The notes beneath the pieces are model-generated. The model was not told the DNA's origin. It did no database searches and was given only the letters and a program-made list of their open reading frames with translations. Shown here one piece after another: positions 17,845-26,422 of a stretch of 42,660 bases of DNA. Every line of letters starts with the position of its first letter. Positions within the stretch are counted from its first letter, which is position 1. The stretch spans positions 1 through 42,660 of the forward strand of contig CAIJYD010000114.1 of the NCBI GenBank assembly GCA_903824785.1, written 5' to 3'. A program made the position numbers and the translations under genes. Source of the DNA: an uncultured Bacteroidota bacterium (GTDB lineage Bacteria; Bacteroidota; Bacteroidia; Bacteroidales; VadinHA17).

Positions 17845-20800
17845 TCAATTCTGTTTCACCCATTTTATTGCATCGCCAATAACAGTTTTGCCGGTAGTCA
17901 GGTTTGTAAGCATAACTTTGGCAGTATCGCGAGAGAGGTAATATCTGCCAAGAATATTCCATCCGCTCTCTGCTTTTTCATAATCAACTGTTATCTCTTC
18001 CATGCCATCATCGTGGTAGACTTTATAATGCATCTCTTTGTAAGGTGATTCTGCCTGCTGCTCTCCCATTGGCCCTCCGGGACCGCCCGGACCTCCACCT
18101 CCCCCAGGTCCTCCTCTTGTTCTTGGCATTCTGTCAGCACCCTTGCCGATATAGCAAAAAACGTCATAATAACCCGGCTCTGTGATAATAGCAGCCCAGG
18201 TAATTGTTTTATCGCCTTTCCCTCCCCGTGTATAAACGGCAGACCGGACATATTTCCCAAAGTAAGAAGATAGTACAACAGGCTGCCAGTATTCAGGAAT
18301 GTCCCAAACGCTTACCTGTTTATATGTTTGTCCATATCTATTTTCCAGTTTGAAAAGTTTTTTAAGAGGACTTACAGCGTTTTGTCTGCCTGAAATAAAT
18401 CCGGAATCCTCATTATCAACAACTATTTCGGAAGGATCAATAAACGGAGGGGTTGATGAGAGAAGCTCTTCTCCTGTAAATTCTTTTGTGGTTCCTTTAG
18501 TTTTTATTATGTCATTTATCGGCATATTGATCTCTCCGGGTATGTTTTTCGCAAACAGGGTATTTATCAGCATTGCCCTTGGCCTGGAATCGAGCACAAT
18601 CCCTACTTTTTTTGATTCGCGCGGACCCATAAGCACTATCCTTGAAATATCAGAAGCTTCCATGCCACGGCCCTGTGACGAAATGTTAAAATTTCCACCG
18701 CCGGGGCCTCCTCCCTGCTGCATTGGTCCTCCCATCTGACCCCGGCCTCCACCTCCCGGCCCCCCTGTGCGAAATGAAATGTTAAAGAGACCTGCAACCG
18801 GTTCAGGGTTTGAAGCAACGAACATTACCTGGAATCTTGATCTGTCGCCAACGATAATCTCATTTACTTTTAAATCTGTGAACAGAAATCCGGGTTGCTC
18901 TTTCCCTGTGAACCAATTACTCAGGTAGGGGTAGAAATCAAATCCGAATTTATCCTTAATGGTGCTGTTGAACTGTTGAATATCAATTGCTTTGAAACGC
19001 GAGATCTCCATATATTCCGAAAACCATGTCTTAAACTCTTCAATCCCTGCTTTTGATCTTAAAAGATTAAAAAGCCAGTCGCCTTTTACAGCCAGAACTG
19101 TTCTTACAGTATCGCCGCGGGGGTTTTTTGCTAGAAGATCCTTAAAACTGATCTCTTTAAGGATAAGATTCGCTTTGTCATTATCGGAAAGAGTCCCAAG
19201 CATCGCCTGAAATCCTCCGCGTGGTCCCAGTGGGGATATCTGCTGAAGATGCGATTCAAAAACAGCATTTATTACAGGGTATTCGGTGGAGTAGAAATTA
19301 TTTTTAAAGAAATAGAAGCTGGGCCCCAGCCGGTATCTTGTGGGTTCATTTGAGGCGACTCCGTTTATGAACCTGAAGTTTTCGCCACTGATAAATGTAT
19401 TCCTGATAAAATTATTAAAGATCCTTACCTTCAATTCTTTATCTGTAATGATCTGATTATTCCTTGCCATTCTTTTCTTCTGGCTCGTAAATTGTCTGAG
19501 GAACCCGGCTTCATTAATTGTCGATAACTTCTCAGGCAACAGTACCATTGACGGCTGCACTTCCGCCCGTGTCTGAGTATTCTTCTTTGGAAATGAATAG
19601 AATTGAACAGGGACTTCAACCAGACTCAGCGTTTTAAATGGATATTTTGTTGAGAAATTTGTTTCAAGCTCTCTCATAATCCCTGAAATCAGATTCGGTA
19701 ATGTATCTTTTATCTCTTTTAAATCTTTTTTATAATAGTCGTGCCCCGGGAAGTAATAGCTTATATAATTTATTGAGTCGACCCTGATTGTATCCGACTT
19801 GTAATTTCCCAATACCAGTGTAAGTCCTGTCAGAGGGCTGTCAGTCTCGAAAAGATCATATCCATCTTCAGATTTCATCCGCCCCTGCGAAACTGCAGAG
19901 AGACCGTTTTCTTTTTTGACGCGAAGGGTATAATTGGTGAAATTAATTGATATCCTGGCCGGGTTTGAGGGATAATAGTTAAGAGAAGTGACAGGATACC
20001 AATGAGTCTCAGGGGTTAAGAGAACAAAGTTATTCTTCAGGAAAGACTCTCTTTTATTAACGTTGAGCATCGCAATCCTGTATGGTGACTCTTTGACATT
20101 GTCGCTGTAATTAGGATAGCAGAACGATTCACTTATTGATCCCTGGTATGAAATAAGGATACTGTCGCTTTCTCCCTGATTCAGAGACCTTCCCGGGTCA
20201 ATTTCAATTATGTGATTTGTCTTTTTGAAGCTCAGATCCTTTCCCTGAGTGGTGATCCTGATAACTTTCAGAGATGGGTTAAGAGAAAAAAGATAACGAT
20301 CGAGAGGCTCCCTGTTATTGTTTTTTATCTTAAGTCTTGCAGAAGCTTCAAATGATTCTCCTTTATGGCTGAATTCAATTGAGGCATCAGTAAGGGTTGC
20401 AAAATTCCTGTTTTCAAACTGCCTGTTAGTTTCGATGGTAATATTCTTCTCTTCAACATCTTTCCTGTGAACAGAATAGGTGTTGAATGCGCAGACTACT
20501 GCACCCGCAAGAAAAGTGATAAGGAATCCGATTGTAAGGTTCCGGTGTATTATTGATTGTGGTAATCGCTTGAAAAGAAGCACTGTTGTAAGAACAAGTG
20601 CCAGACCAAGAAAAAGATAGAGCAGCCTCTGGTTTATGATAAAGCTGAGGTTGTCAAAGCCAATAACTCCGGATTTGAAAACGGGAAGACCGAAAGCCAT
20701 ATAATCGAAAATGGATCCCATTCTGAACCAGAGATAGAACATATTCAGTGCAGCTGTTCCAAGAAGTAACAGGAAAGTAAGGGCCTGATTTCTGATAATC

Positions 20801-21309
20801 GACATCAGCACAAAGGCAAGGCCTAGGCTGAATACAATTGTAGGGACGGAAATGATGAGAAGATAGTAGATATATGCCATGAAATCAACCGACATGTTTT
20901 TCGAAATGATATTCACGGTAAGGCCTATGGAAAGGATTATCAGATCAAGTCCGAGGAAGAGGCGAAGGATTCCCCATGTCTTACCTATAATATATTCAAA
21001 ATTTGACATCGACCGGGTATAGAGTACTTCATTGGTATCCAGCTTCTTATCCCTTTTAAGAAAATCGGCGGCCAGAAATATTACAACAATAGCCTGCCCT
21101 ATATTGAGCAGGTACAGGTTTATGAGGGGAAGAGAGGCAGGGATTGAGACCATATCCCATGATTCATCTCCGATTGGAGAATAGAGTCCGATATTTAAAA
21201 AGGTGAAGATAAAGAGGGCCCCGATTGAAAAAAGCCTGAAGAACCAGCTTCGCCTCAATGTCTTTGCTTCATATTTTGCAACTGTAGTTATGTTATGAAG
21301 AAATGCCAT
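17845..21309 (-). CDS. ABC-2 permease with M1-peptidase-like (degenerate) and golvesin/Xly-like domains
   Basis: A 1154-residue protein with three parts. Residues 1-275 carry about seven membrane segments with an ABC-2 permease pattern (DTNEVLYTRSMSNFEYIIGK after TM2). Residues about 285-840 resemble the extracytoplasmic M1-aminopeptidase-like module often fused to ABC-2 permeases (TPETHWYP resembles the family's WYP region). No HExxH zinc site is present, so it is probably not a peptidase. Two Gly/Pro-rich inserts follow (849-872 and about 1066-1080). The last 140 residues or so (GYYDVFCYIGKG ... SGWNILGRYYL ... GDAIKWV) match my memory of the golvesin/Xly carbohydrate-binding-like fold, with the second Gly insert inside it. 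It lies 14 bases after its ATPase gene. An extracytoplasmic ligand-binding or chaperone role is inference. Confidence 0.82.
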   Translation of the reverse strand: MAFLHNITTVAKYEAKTLRRSWFFRLFSIGALFIFTFLNIGLYSPIGDESWDMVSIPASLPLINLYLLNIGQAIVVIFLAADFLKRDKKLDTNEVLYTRSMSNFEYIIGKTWGILRLFLGLDLIILSIGLTVNIISKNMSVDFMAYIYYLLIISVPTIVFSLGLAFVLMSIIRNQALTFLLLLGTAALNMFYLWFRMGSIFDYMAFGLPVFKSGVIGFDNLSFIINQRLLYLFLGLALVLTTVLLFKRLPQSIIHRNLTIGFLITFLAGAVVCAFNTYSVHRKDVEEKNITIETNRQFENRNFATLTDASIEFSHKGESFEASARLKIKNNNREPLDRYLFSLNPSLKVIRITTQGKDLSFKKTNHIIEIDPGRSLNQGESDSILISYQGSISESFCYPNYSDNVKESPYRIAMLNVNKRESFLKNNFVLLTPETHWYPVTSLNYYPSNPARISINFTNYTLRVKKENGLSAVSQGRMKSEDGYDLFETDSPLTGLTLVLGNYKSDTIRVDSINYISYYFPGHDYYKKDLKEIKDTLPNLISGIMRELETNFSTKYPFKTLSLVEVPVQFYSFPKKNTQTRAEVQPSMVLLPEKLSTINEAGFLRQFTSQKKRMARNNQIITDKELKVRIFNNFIRNTFISGENFRFINGVASNEPTRYRLGPSFYFFKNNFYSTEYPVINAVFESHLQQISPLGPRGGFQAMLGTLSDNDKANLILKEISFKDLLAKNPRGDTVRTVLAVKGDWLFNLLRSKAGIEEFKTWFSEYMEISRFKAIDIQQFNSTIKDKFGFDFYPYLSNWFTGKEQPGFLFTDLKVNEIIVGDRSRFQVMFVASNPEPVAGLFNISFRTGGPGGGGRGQMGGPMQQGGGPGGGNFNISSQGRGMEASDISRIVLMGPRESKKVGIVLDSRPRAMLINTLFAKNIPGEINMPINDIIKTKGTTKEFTGEELLSSTPPFIDPSEIVVDNEDSGFISGRQNAVSPLKKLFKLENRYGQTYKQVSVWDIPEYWQPVVLSSYFGKYVRSAVYTRGGKGDKTITWAAIITEPGYYDVFCYIGKGADRMPRTRGGPGGGGGPGGPGGPMGEQQAESPYKEMHYKVYHDDGMEEITVDYEKAESGWNILGRYYLSRDTAKVMLTNLTTGKTVIGDAIKWVKQN

Positions 21310-21323
21310 AATCGTTTTTCCTT

Positions 21324-22217
21324 TTATTCAGTTAGATCAGCGTGCAGTTTATGCTCCATATAATAGACGTAAGCATGTTCAATATTCGGTATTATATTGG
21401 AGTAGCTGTACTCCGGAGTTTCGTCCGATACGATCTGAACTTCCCATCCTGTATCTGTTGGAATGGTTGAAATTACATTATACCGTTCTTTAACCTTTTC
21501 ATATTCATAAGACGTAAGGTTAAGTTTGAACACGTGACCTTCAGCATTTTTCACAAGATTCTCAGGTGAACCGGAAAATACCAGTTCGCCTTTGTTCAGC
21601 AGAGCCATCCCCTGACAGGTGGAAGAGATGTCACCAACGATGTGGGTCGAAAGGATGATAGTAACATCATGCTGACTCAGCTGCGAAAGAATATTTCTGA
21701 ATCGGATCCGTTCATCAGGATCCAGACCTGTTGTTGGCTCGTCAACAACAATTATTCTGGGATTCCCAATAAGTGCCTGCGCAATGCCGAGACGACGTTT
21801 CATCCCTCCTGAAAGCCGGTTAGCCTGCCGGTCGCGGACTTCCAGAAGTCCAACCTGATCAAGCAGCCTGTCAACCTCTGCAATTCTCTCTTTTTTGTTT
21901 TTCAGCCCGGCTAACGCTCCTGAATAATCAAGGAATTCCCATGTTTTAAGTGATGTAAAAAACCTGAAATCCTGTGGCAGATAACCAAGAATGCTACGGA
22001 TATCTTTCCTGTGTTTCTGAATATCCTTTCCATCAACCAGAACAACACCGGAAGATGGTTTCATGAGAGTAACAATTATTCTCATAAGAGTTGATTTTCC
22101 TGCCCCGTTTGGTCCGAGAAGCCCGAACATTCCTATTCCGAATTCAAGGTTGATATCTTTTAATGCATGGTTCCCGTTAGGATATATCTGGTTAAGTCCC
22201 TGAATCTCAATTTTCAT
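21324..22217 (-). CDS. ABC transporter ATP-binding protein, NatA type
   Basis: This 297-residue cytoplasmic ATPase powers an ABC-2 transporter. Motifs: Walker A GPNGAGKS (35-42), Q-loop YLPQ (Gln82), signature LSGGM (135-139), Walker B ending in Asp159/Glu160, and switch His192. The last 90 residues form the extra C-terminal domain common in this family (IEHAYVYYM near the end). It is the first gene of the export operon, 14 bases before its probable membrane partner. It shares unusual detail with the ATPase domain of the RND fusion: the lead-in GMFGLLGPNGAGK, the phrase GYLPQ followed by Asp/Glu-Phe, ERIRFRN after Walker B, and a similar end (NIEHAY versus SLEDAY). The two look like paralogues that could form a heterodimer. 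Confidence 0.95.
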   Translation of the reverse strand: MKIEIQGLNQIYPNGNHALKDINLEFGIGMFGLLGPNGAGKSTLMRIIVTLMKPSSGVVLVDGKDIQKHRKDIRSILGYLPQDFRFFTSLKTWEFLDYSGALAGLKNKKERIAEVDRLLDQVGLLEVRDRQANRLSGGMKRRLGIAQALIGNPRIIVVDEPTTGLDPDERIRFRNILSQLSQHDVTIILSTHIVGDISSTCQGMALLNKGELVFSGSPENLVKNAEGHVFKLNLTSYEYEKVKERYNVISTIPTDTGWEVQIVSDETPEYSYSNIIPNIEHAYVYYMEHKLHADLTE

Positions 22218-22544
22218 AAAAACTCATATTTGATTTGAACCTGTTGTCATCTGACTTTCATTTGACATGATAAAGACGGGTTTTATTTCAAGTGTGACAA
22301 AATATATATATGTTCTATAACATAATTACCAAAAGATTTGCATTACCGTGGCAACTGATTGTGATTATTGCTTTTTAAAACAGCTCTGCAGTTAAATGCA
22401 AAACTTAATGGTGACTGGTTTTAAATTATTCTGTATCATTCTGTTAATGTATTGTCTGAGAGACATTGTAACCGCAAATCAGAATAATCTGCAAACCGAA
22501 ATGTAACAATTAAATACGGATTAGCAGCTAAAACCTCAGGATTA
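22218..22544. other. Intergenic region between the divergent export operon and HD gene
   Basis: About 330 A/T-rich bases without a supportable gene. On the minus strand, which must hold the promoter of the seven-gene operon, no clean TTTG-N19-TAnnTTTG was found. The best candidate is TATATTTTG (complement of 22298-22306), one base too long, with a TTTG about 23 bases upstream (22330-22333). No regulator gene lies beside the operon. On the plus strand the promoter of the HD gene lies at the right edge. Confidence 0.5.
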
Positions 22545-22573
22545 TTGCATTATGAAACTAATTCCTATTTTTG
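22545..22573 (+). promoter_or_regulatory. Promoter of the HD-domain gene and probably the lpx genes
   Basis: TTG (22545-22547), an 18-base spacer and TATTTTTG (22566-22573, followed by CA) match the Bacteroidota consensus. Transcription should begin near 22580. The in-frame ATG at 22552 lies between the two promoter elements and therefore cannot start translation from this transcript. Confidence 0.65.
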
Positions 22574-22590
22574 CAGATAAAAATCTTAAG

Positions 22591-23844
22591 GTGGTTTATC
22601 TTACAAATAAGCGAAAGATAATTAACGATCCGGTTTATGGTTTTATCAGTATCCCGGGTGATTTTGTTTTTGACCTTATTGAACATCCCTGGTTTCAGAG
22701 ATTAAGAAACATCAAACAACTCGGTTTAACGAGTTTTGTTTATCCGGGTGCAAATCATAGCAGGTTTCAGCATGGACTTGGGGCGTTGCACCTGATGGAT
22801 ATGGCAATAAGCACTCTTAGAAGCAAAGGTGTTATAATTTCAGAAGAAGAGGAAGAGGCAACCTGTATAGCGATCCTTCTTCATGATGCCGGGCATGGCC
22901 CTTTTTCCCATGCACTGGAGAATTCAATTATCAGCGGTATTACTCATGAGGATCTTTCGCTTCTCCTTATGAGTAAACTGAATGAGGTATATCATGGCAA
23001 GCTTGATCTTGCAATAGAAATTTTCAGAGGAGTTTATCCGAGGAGGTTCCTGCACGAACTGATCTCAGGCCAGATGGATATGGACAGGCTGGATTATCTG
23101 CGAAGAGACAGTTTCTTCACAGGTGTTATTGAAGGGTCGGTTGGATCAGAAAGGATAATCAGGATGCTGAATGTTGTTGACGATTGCCTGGTTATTGATG
23201 AGAAAGGGATTTATTCACTCGAGAAATTTCTGATTGCCCGACGGCTAATGTACTGGCAGGTATATATGCATAAAACAGTACTCTCTTCTGAATGTCTGCT
23301 GGTTAATATTTTAAAGCGTGCGAAGGAACTTGCCGGTGACGGCGCCGACTTATATGCCACTCCTGCTCTCCGGTTCTTTCTTTATAATAAAATTGGCCAG
23401 GCAGACCTGAATGGCAAGGGGATCTTCACCCCCGGACTAATAGCTGCAAATTTTACAAGACTTGATGACAATGATATTCTGGTTTCTGCCAAATACTGGG
23501 CCGATAATTCCGATAAGGTTCTCTCAGACCTTGCCGGCCGATTATTGAGAAGAGACCTTTTTGCCATTGAGTTGCAGAATGAACCCTTTCCGGAAAAACG
23601 GGTAAAGGAGCTGAGAACTCTTGCGGCCACCCTTTTGAAAGTAAAACCCGAAGCGGAAGAGTATTATGCTTTTACTGATAGTATCTCAAATATGGCATAT
23701 ACACCTGATGCTCCTGAGGTAAAGATCTTGCTTAAAAATGGAAAAACAGCAGATATATCAACTGTGTCTGATATGTTCGATCATAGATTCCTTTCAGAAA
23801 GAATAACAAAATATTTTCTTTCCTATCCAAAAGAATGTCGTTAA
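22591..23844 (+). CDS. HD-domain phosphohydrolase (COG1078 type)
   Basis: A metal-dependent phosphohydrolase of the HD superfamily, SAMHD1/dGTPase-like group; the substrate in this subgroup is uncertain. The frame opens at ATG 22552, but that codon lies inside the apparent promoter. I place the start at GTG 22591, giving 417 residues that begin MVYLTNKRKIINDPVYGF, where the conserved region starts. Metal-site residues in this numbering: His56 and His61 (ANHSRFQHGLG), and the His88-Asp89 pair in LLHDAGHGPFSH. MDMDRLDYLRRDS holds the downstream conserved aspartate. It lies 16 bases before lpxD in the same direction and is probably cotranscribed with it, an arrangement I recall from other Bacteroidota. 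Confidence 0.9.
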   Translation: MVYLTNKRKIINDPVYGFISIPGDFVFDLIEHPWFQRLRNIKQLGLTSFVYPGANHSRFQHGLGALHLMDMAISTLRSKGVIISEEEEEATCIAILLHDAGHGPFSHALENSIISGITHEDLSLLLMSKLNEVYHGKLDLAIEIFRGVYPRRFLHELISGQMDMDRLDYLRRDSFFTGVIEGSVGSERIIRMLNVVDDCLVIDEKGIYSLEKFLIARRLMYWQVYMHKTVLSSECLLVNILKRAKELAGDGADLYATPALRFFLYNKIGQADLNGKGIFTPGLIAANFTRLDDNDILVSAKYWADNSDKVLSDLAGRLLRRDLFAIELQNEPFPEKRVKELRTLAATLLKVKPEAEEYYAFTDSISNMAYTPDAPEVKILLKNGKTADISTVSDMFDHRFLSERITKYFLSYPKECR

Positions 23845-23860
23845 CCAATACAAAAGTTAA

Positions 23861-24898
23861 ATGGAATTTACAGCCGAAACAATAGCCGGATTTTTGAAGG
23901 GCGAAATAGAGGGCAACCCTGGTGTCAAAGTCAATGCCGTTGCAAAAATCGAAGAGGGACATGAGGGCGCTTTGTCGTTCCTTGCCAATCCAAAATATGA
24001 GCAATTTCTGTACGGCACAAAGTCATCAGTAGTTCTGGTGAACAAAAGTTTTGTACCATCCGGACCGGTAAATGCCACTCTTATAAAAGTTGAAAATGCA
24101 TACGAGGCTTTTGCTTCCCTTCTGCGGCTTGTCGATCAGGCTCGTCCAAGGAAACAGGGAATCCATGCTTCTTCAGTAATTGAACCTTCTGCAACGATCG
24201 GGGGAAAAGTTTACATCGGAGCGTTGGCATATATAGGTGAGAATTGTATTATCGGCGAAGGTTCCTCCCTTTATCCTCACGTTTATATCGGCGACAATAC
24301 CACTCTTGGTAAAAATTGCATTCTCTTTTCCGGAGTAAAAATATATCACGATTGTGTTATCGGCGATGGCTGCATAATTCACGCCGGATCTGTTATCGGG
24401 AGTGATGGATTCGGGTTTGCACCCCAATCGGAAAGTGAATATATGAAGATCCCTCAACTTGGGAATGTCGTTATTGAAGATAATGTTGAGATAGGTGCAA
24501 ATGTAACTGTCGACAGAGCTACAATGGGTTCAACAATACTCCGGAAGGGCGTTAAACTCGATAATCTGATGCAGATCGGACATAATGTTGAGATTGGTGA
24601 GAACACAGTTATGGCAGCACAATCCGGTATCGCAGGATCAACAAAAGTGGGAAAAAATTGTATGATTGGCGGACAGGTTGGTATTGCAGGGCATATCAAA
24701 ATAGCAAATGGCACCAAGATCGGAGCACAGTCAGGCCTCCTCAGTCCGGTAAAACAGGAAGACACTATAATACTTGGTTACCCGGCAATAGATATGAAAC
24801 AGTTTTATAAATCTTCTGTGATCTTCAAGAAGTTACCAGAGCTTAGTACTAAAGTAGATTCTCTCGGAAAAGAGATAGAATTGCTGAAAAAAAAGTAG
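23861..24898 (+). CDS. lpxD: UDP-3-O-(3-hydroxyacyl)glucosamine N-acyltransferase
   Basis: LpxD carries out the third step of lipid A synthesis, adding a hydroxyacyl chain from acyl carrier protein to the 2-amino group of UDP-3-O-acylglucosamine. The 345-residue protein has the N-terminal uridine-binding domain (about 1-95). A left-handed beta-helix of hexapeptide repeats follows (about 100-310; many I/V-G-x-x repeats), with the catalytic histidine at 241 in [11 protein letters not shown] short helical C-terminus is rich in lysine (ELLKKK). The length is normal. It is followed after 122 bases by lpxC-fabZ and then lpxA, the usual Bacteroidota lipid A cluster. Confidence 0.97.
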   Translation: MEFTAETIAGFLKGEIEGNPGVKVNAVAKIEEGHEGALSFLANPKYEQFLYGTKSSVVLVNKSFVPSGPVNATLIKVENAYEAFASLLRLVDQARPRKQGIHASSVIEPSATIGGKVYIGALAYIGENCIIGEGSSLYPHVYIGDNTTLGKNCILFSGVKIYHDCVIGDGCIIHAGSVIGSDGFGFAPQSESEYMKIPQLGNVVIEDNVEIGANVTVDRATMGSTILRKGVKLDNLMQIGHNVEIGENTVMAAQSGIAGSTKVGKNCMIGGQVGIAGHIKIANGTKIGAQSGLLSPVKQEDTIILGYPAIDMKQFYKSSVIFKKLPELSTKVDSLGKEIELLKKK

Positions 24899-24971
24899 TT
24901 TTATACTTCAGTCGGAAGTGAATATGTTGAAATAAATTTAGTTATAAGACAATTCTCTGTATTGTTCGAAA

Positions 24972-24979
24972 TATTTTTG
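24972..24979 (+). promoter_or_regulatory. Possible -7 element upstream of lpxC-fabZ
   Basis: TATTTTTG in the 122-base gap before lpxC matches TAnnTTTG, 41 bases before the ATG at 25021. No TTG is present at the normal -33 distance, so readthrough from the HD/lpxD promoter may suffice. Confidence 0.3.
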
Positions 24980-25020
24980 TTTTTTTTGTACCCGGAATCT
25001 AAAACTAATTTTTGATACTG

Positions 25021-26415
25021 ATGAGTGAAAAACAAAGGACACTTGCAAATGAAGTAAGCCTTACCGGAAAGGGGTTGCATACAGGAATTAATGTTACCAT
25101 TACTTTTAAACCTGCCCCGGCTAACCATGGATATAAATTTTGCAGAGTGGATCTTCCGGGCAAACCTGTTATTGATGCTCTTGCAGAGCATGTTACAGAT
25201 ACATCCCGAGGAACAACGTTGGTTCAAAATAATGCAACAGTTTCAACAATTGAACATGTCCTTGCTGCCTTTCATGGCCTGCGTGTTGATAATGCCCTTA
25301 TTGAATTAAACGGGCCGGAAGCTCCGATAATGGGGGGCTCATCATGGAAATTTGTTGAGGCAATAAAGGAGGCAGGTATTGTTGAGCAAAAAGAAGAGAG
25401 AAATTATTTTGTTGTAAAACAGAAGATTACTTTCTCTGATGAGGAGCACGGAGTAGACCTGATTGTTTATCCCGACGACCATTTCAGCATAAATGTTCTT
25501 ATTGATTATAACTCCAAAATACTCGGAAACCAATACTCTATTCTCGATAATATTAATGACTTTGAGGAGAAGATCAGCAAAAGCCGGACATTTGTCTTCT
25601 TTCATGAGCTTGAACCTCTTTTTAATATGGGGCTTATTAAAGGAGGAGATCTTGACAACGCAATTGTTATTCTTGAAAAAGAGGTGGAACAGTCTGAAAT
25701 AGACCGTATTGCCAAACTTTTTAATCGTCCCGGAATAAGTACACATACTGCAGGGGTTCTTAATAATACCGAGTTGCGCTATCCTAATGAGCCGGCCCGC
25801 CATAAATTACTCGACATTATGGGAGACCTTGCCCTGGTTGGTCATCCTATAAAGGGAAAAGTGGTCGCTACACGTCCCGGACACCATGCCAATACCCGAC
25901 TGGCAAGGATCATGAGGCAGGAGATGAAAAAAGCTCTTTCAAAACGCGATATTCCGGTATATGACCCTTCTCAGCCTCCTGTCTTTACTATTGAAGAGAT
26001 AAAGAAGCGTTTACCCCACAGGTTCCCTTTTCTTCTTGTCGATAAGGTAATTTCACTCGATGAAACATCCATTGTAGGTATTAAAAACGTTACCTTCAAT
26101 GAATCGTTTTTTCAGGGACATTTCCCGGAAGAACCAATTATGCCAGGCGTACTGCTGGTTGAAGCACTTGCCCAGACAGGCGGGTTGCTCGTGCTCAGTA
26201 CTGTTGAAGAACCTGAAAGATATTCCACCTATTTTCTTAAGATTGATAAACTTAAGTTTAAAAACAAAGTTGTTCCCGGAGATACGGTGATACTTAAAAT
26301 GGAGCTGACTGATTTAATCCGCAGAGGAATTATAACTATGTTCGGACAGGCTTTTGTTGGAAACAAACTTGTTCTTGAAGGAGAAATGACCGCTCAGGTA
26401 GTAAAAAATAAATAA
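25021..26415 (+). CDS. lpxC-fabZ: Bifunctional LpxC deacetylase / FabZ dehydratase
   Basis: A fusion typical of Bacteroidota. LpxC (about 1-310) is the zinc deacetylase that commits UDP-3-O-acyl-N-acetylglucosamine to lipid A. FabZ (about 320-464) is the 3-hydroxyacyl-ACP dehydratase of fatty acid synthesis, so the fusion joins the two pathways that compete for hydroxyacyl-ACP. Expected zinc ligands are His79 (STIEHVLAAF), His261 and Asp265 (RHKLLDIMGDL), with catalytic His288 (RPGHH). FabZ has PHRFPFLLVD, then catalytic His367 (GHFP) and Glu381 (LLVEALAQ). The frame opens at a TTG (25012), but the ATG at 25021 gives the standard start MSEKQRTL. It is separated from lpxA by 7 bases. Confidence 0.97.
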   Translation: MSEKQRTLANEVSLTGKGLHTGINVTITFKPAPANHGYKFCRVDLPGKPVIDALAEHVTDTSRGTTLVQNNATVSTIEHVLAAFHGLRVDNALIELNGPEAPIMGGSSWKFVEAIKEAGIVEQKEERNYFVVKQKITFSDEEHGVDLIVYPDDHFSINVLIDYNSKILGNQYSILDNINDFEEKISKSRTFVFFHELEPLFNMGLIKGGDLDNAIVILEKEVEQSEIDRIAKLFNRPGISTHTAGVLNNTELRYPNEPARHKLLDIMGDLALVGHPIKGKVVATRPGHHANTRLARIMRQEMKKALSKRDIPVYDPSQPPVFTIEEIKKRLPHRFPFLLVDKVISLDETSIVGIKNVTFNESFFQGHFPEEPIMPGVLLVEALAQTGGLLVLSTVEEPERYSTYFLKIDKLKFKNKVVPGDTVILKMELTDLIRRGIITMFGQAFVGNKLVLEGEMTAQVVKNK

Positions 26416-26422
26416 CGAAGAG

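Noticed and set aside
19500-19620. Active M1 aminopeptidase in the 1154-residue permease
   Set aside because: No HExxH motif could be found; only the general layout resembles the family.
6621-22217. Horizontal transfer of the export operon
   Set aside because: No integrase, repeat borders or tRNA nearby, and codon and base use look like the neighbours by eye; not supported.
22298-22333. Promoter of the export operon
   Set aside because: TATATTTTG is one base too long and the spacing to TTTG is about 23; recorded only as a possible site.
24173-24765. Minus-strand reading frames inside lpxD
   Set aside because: Shadows produced by the hexapeptide repeat of LpxD.
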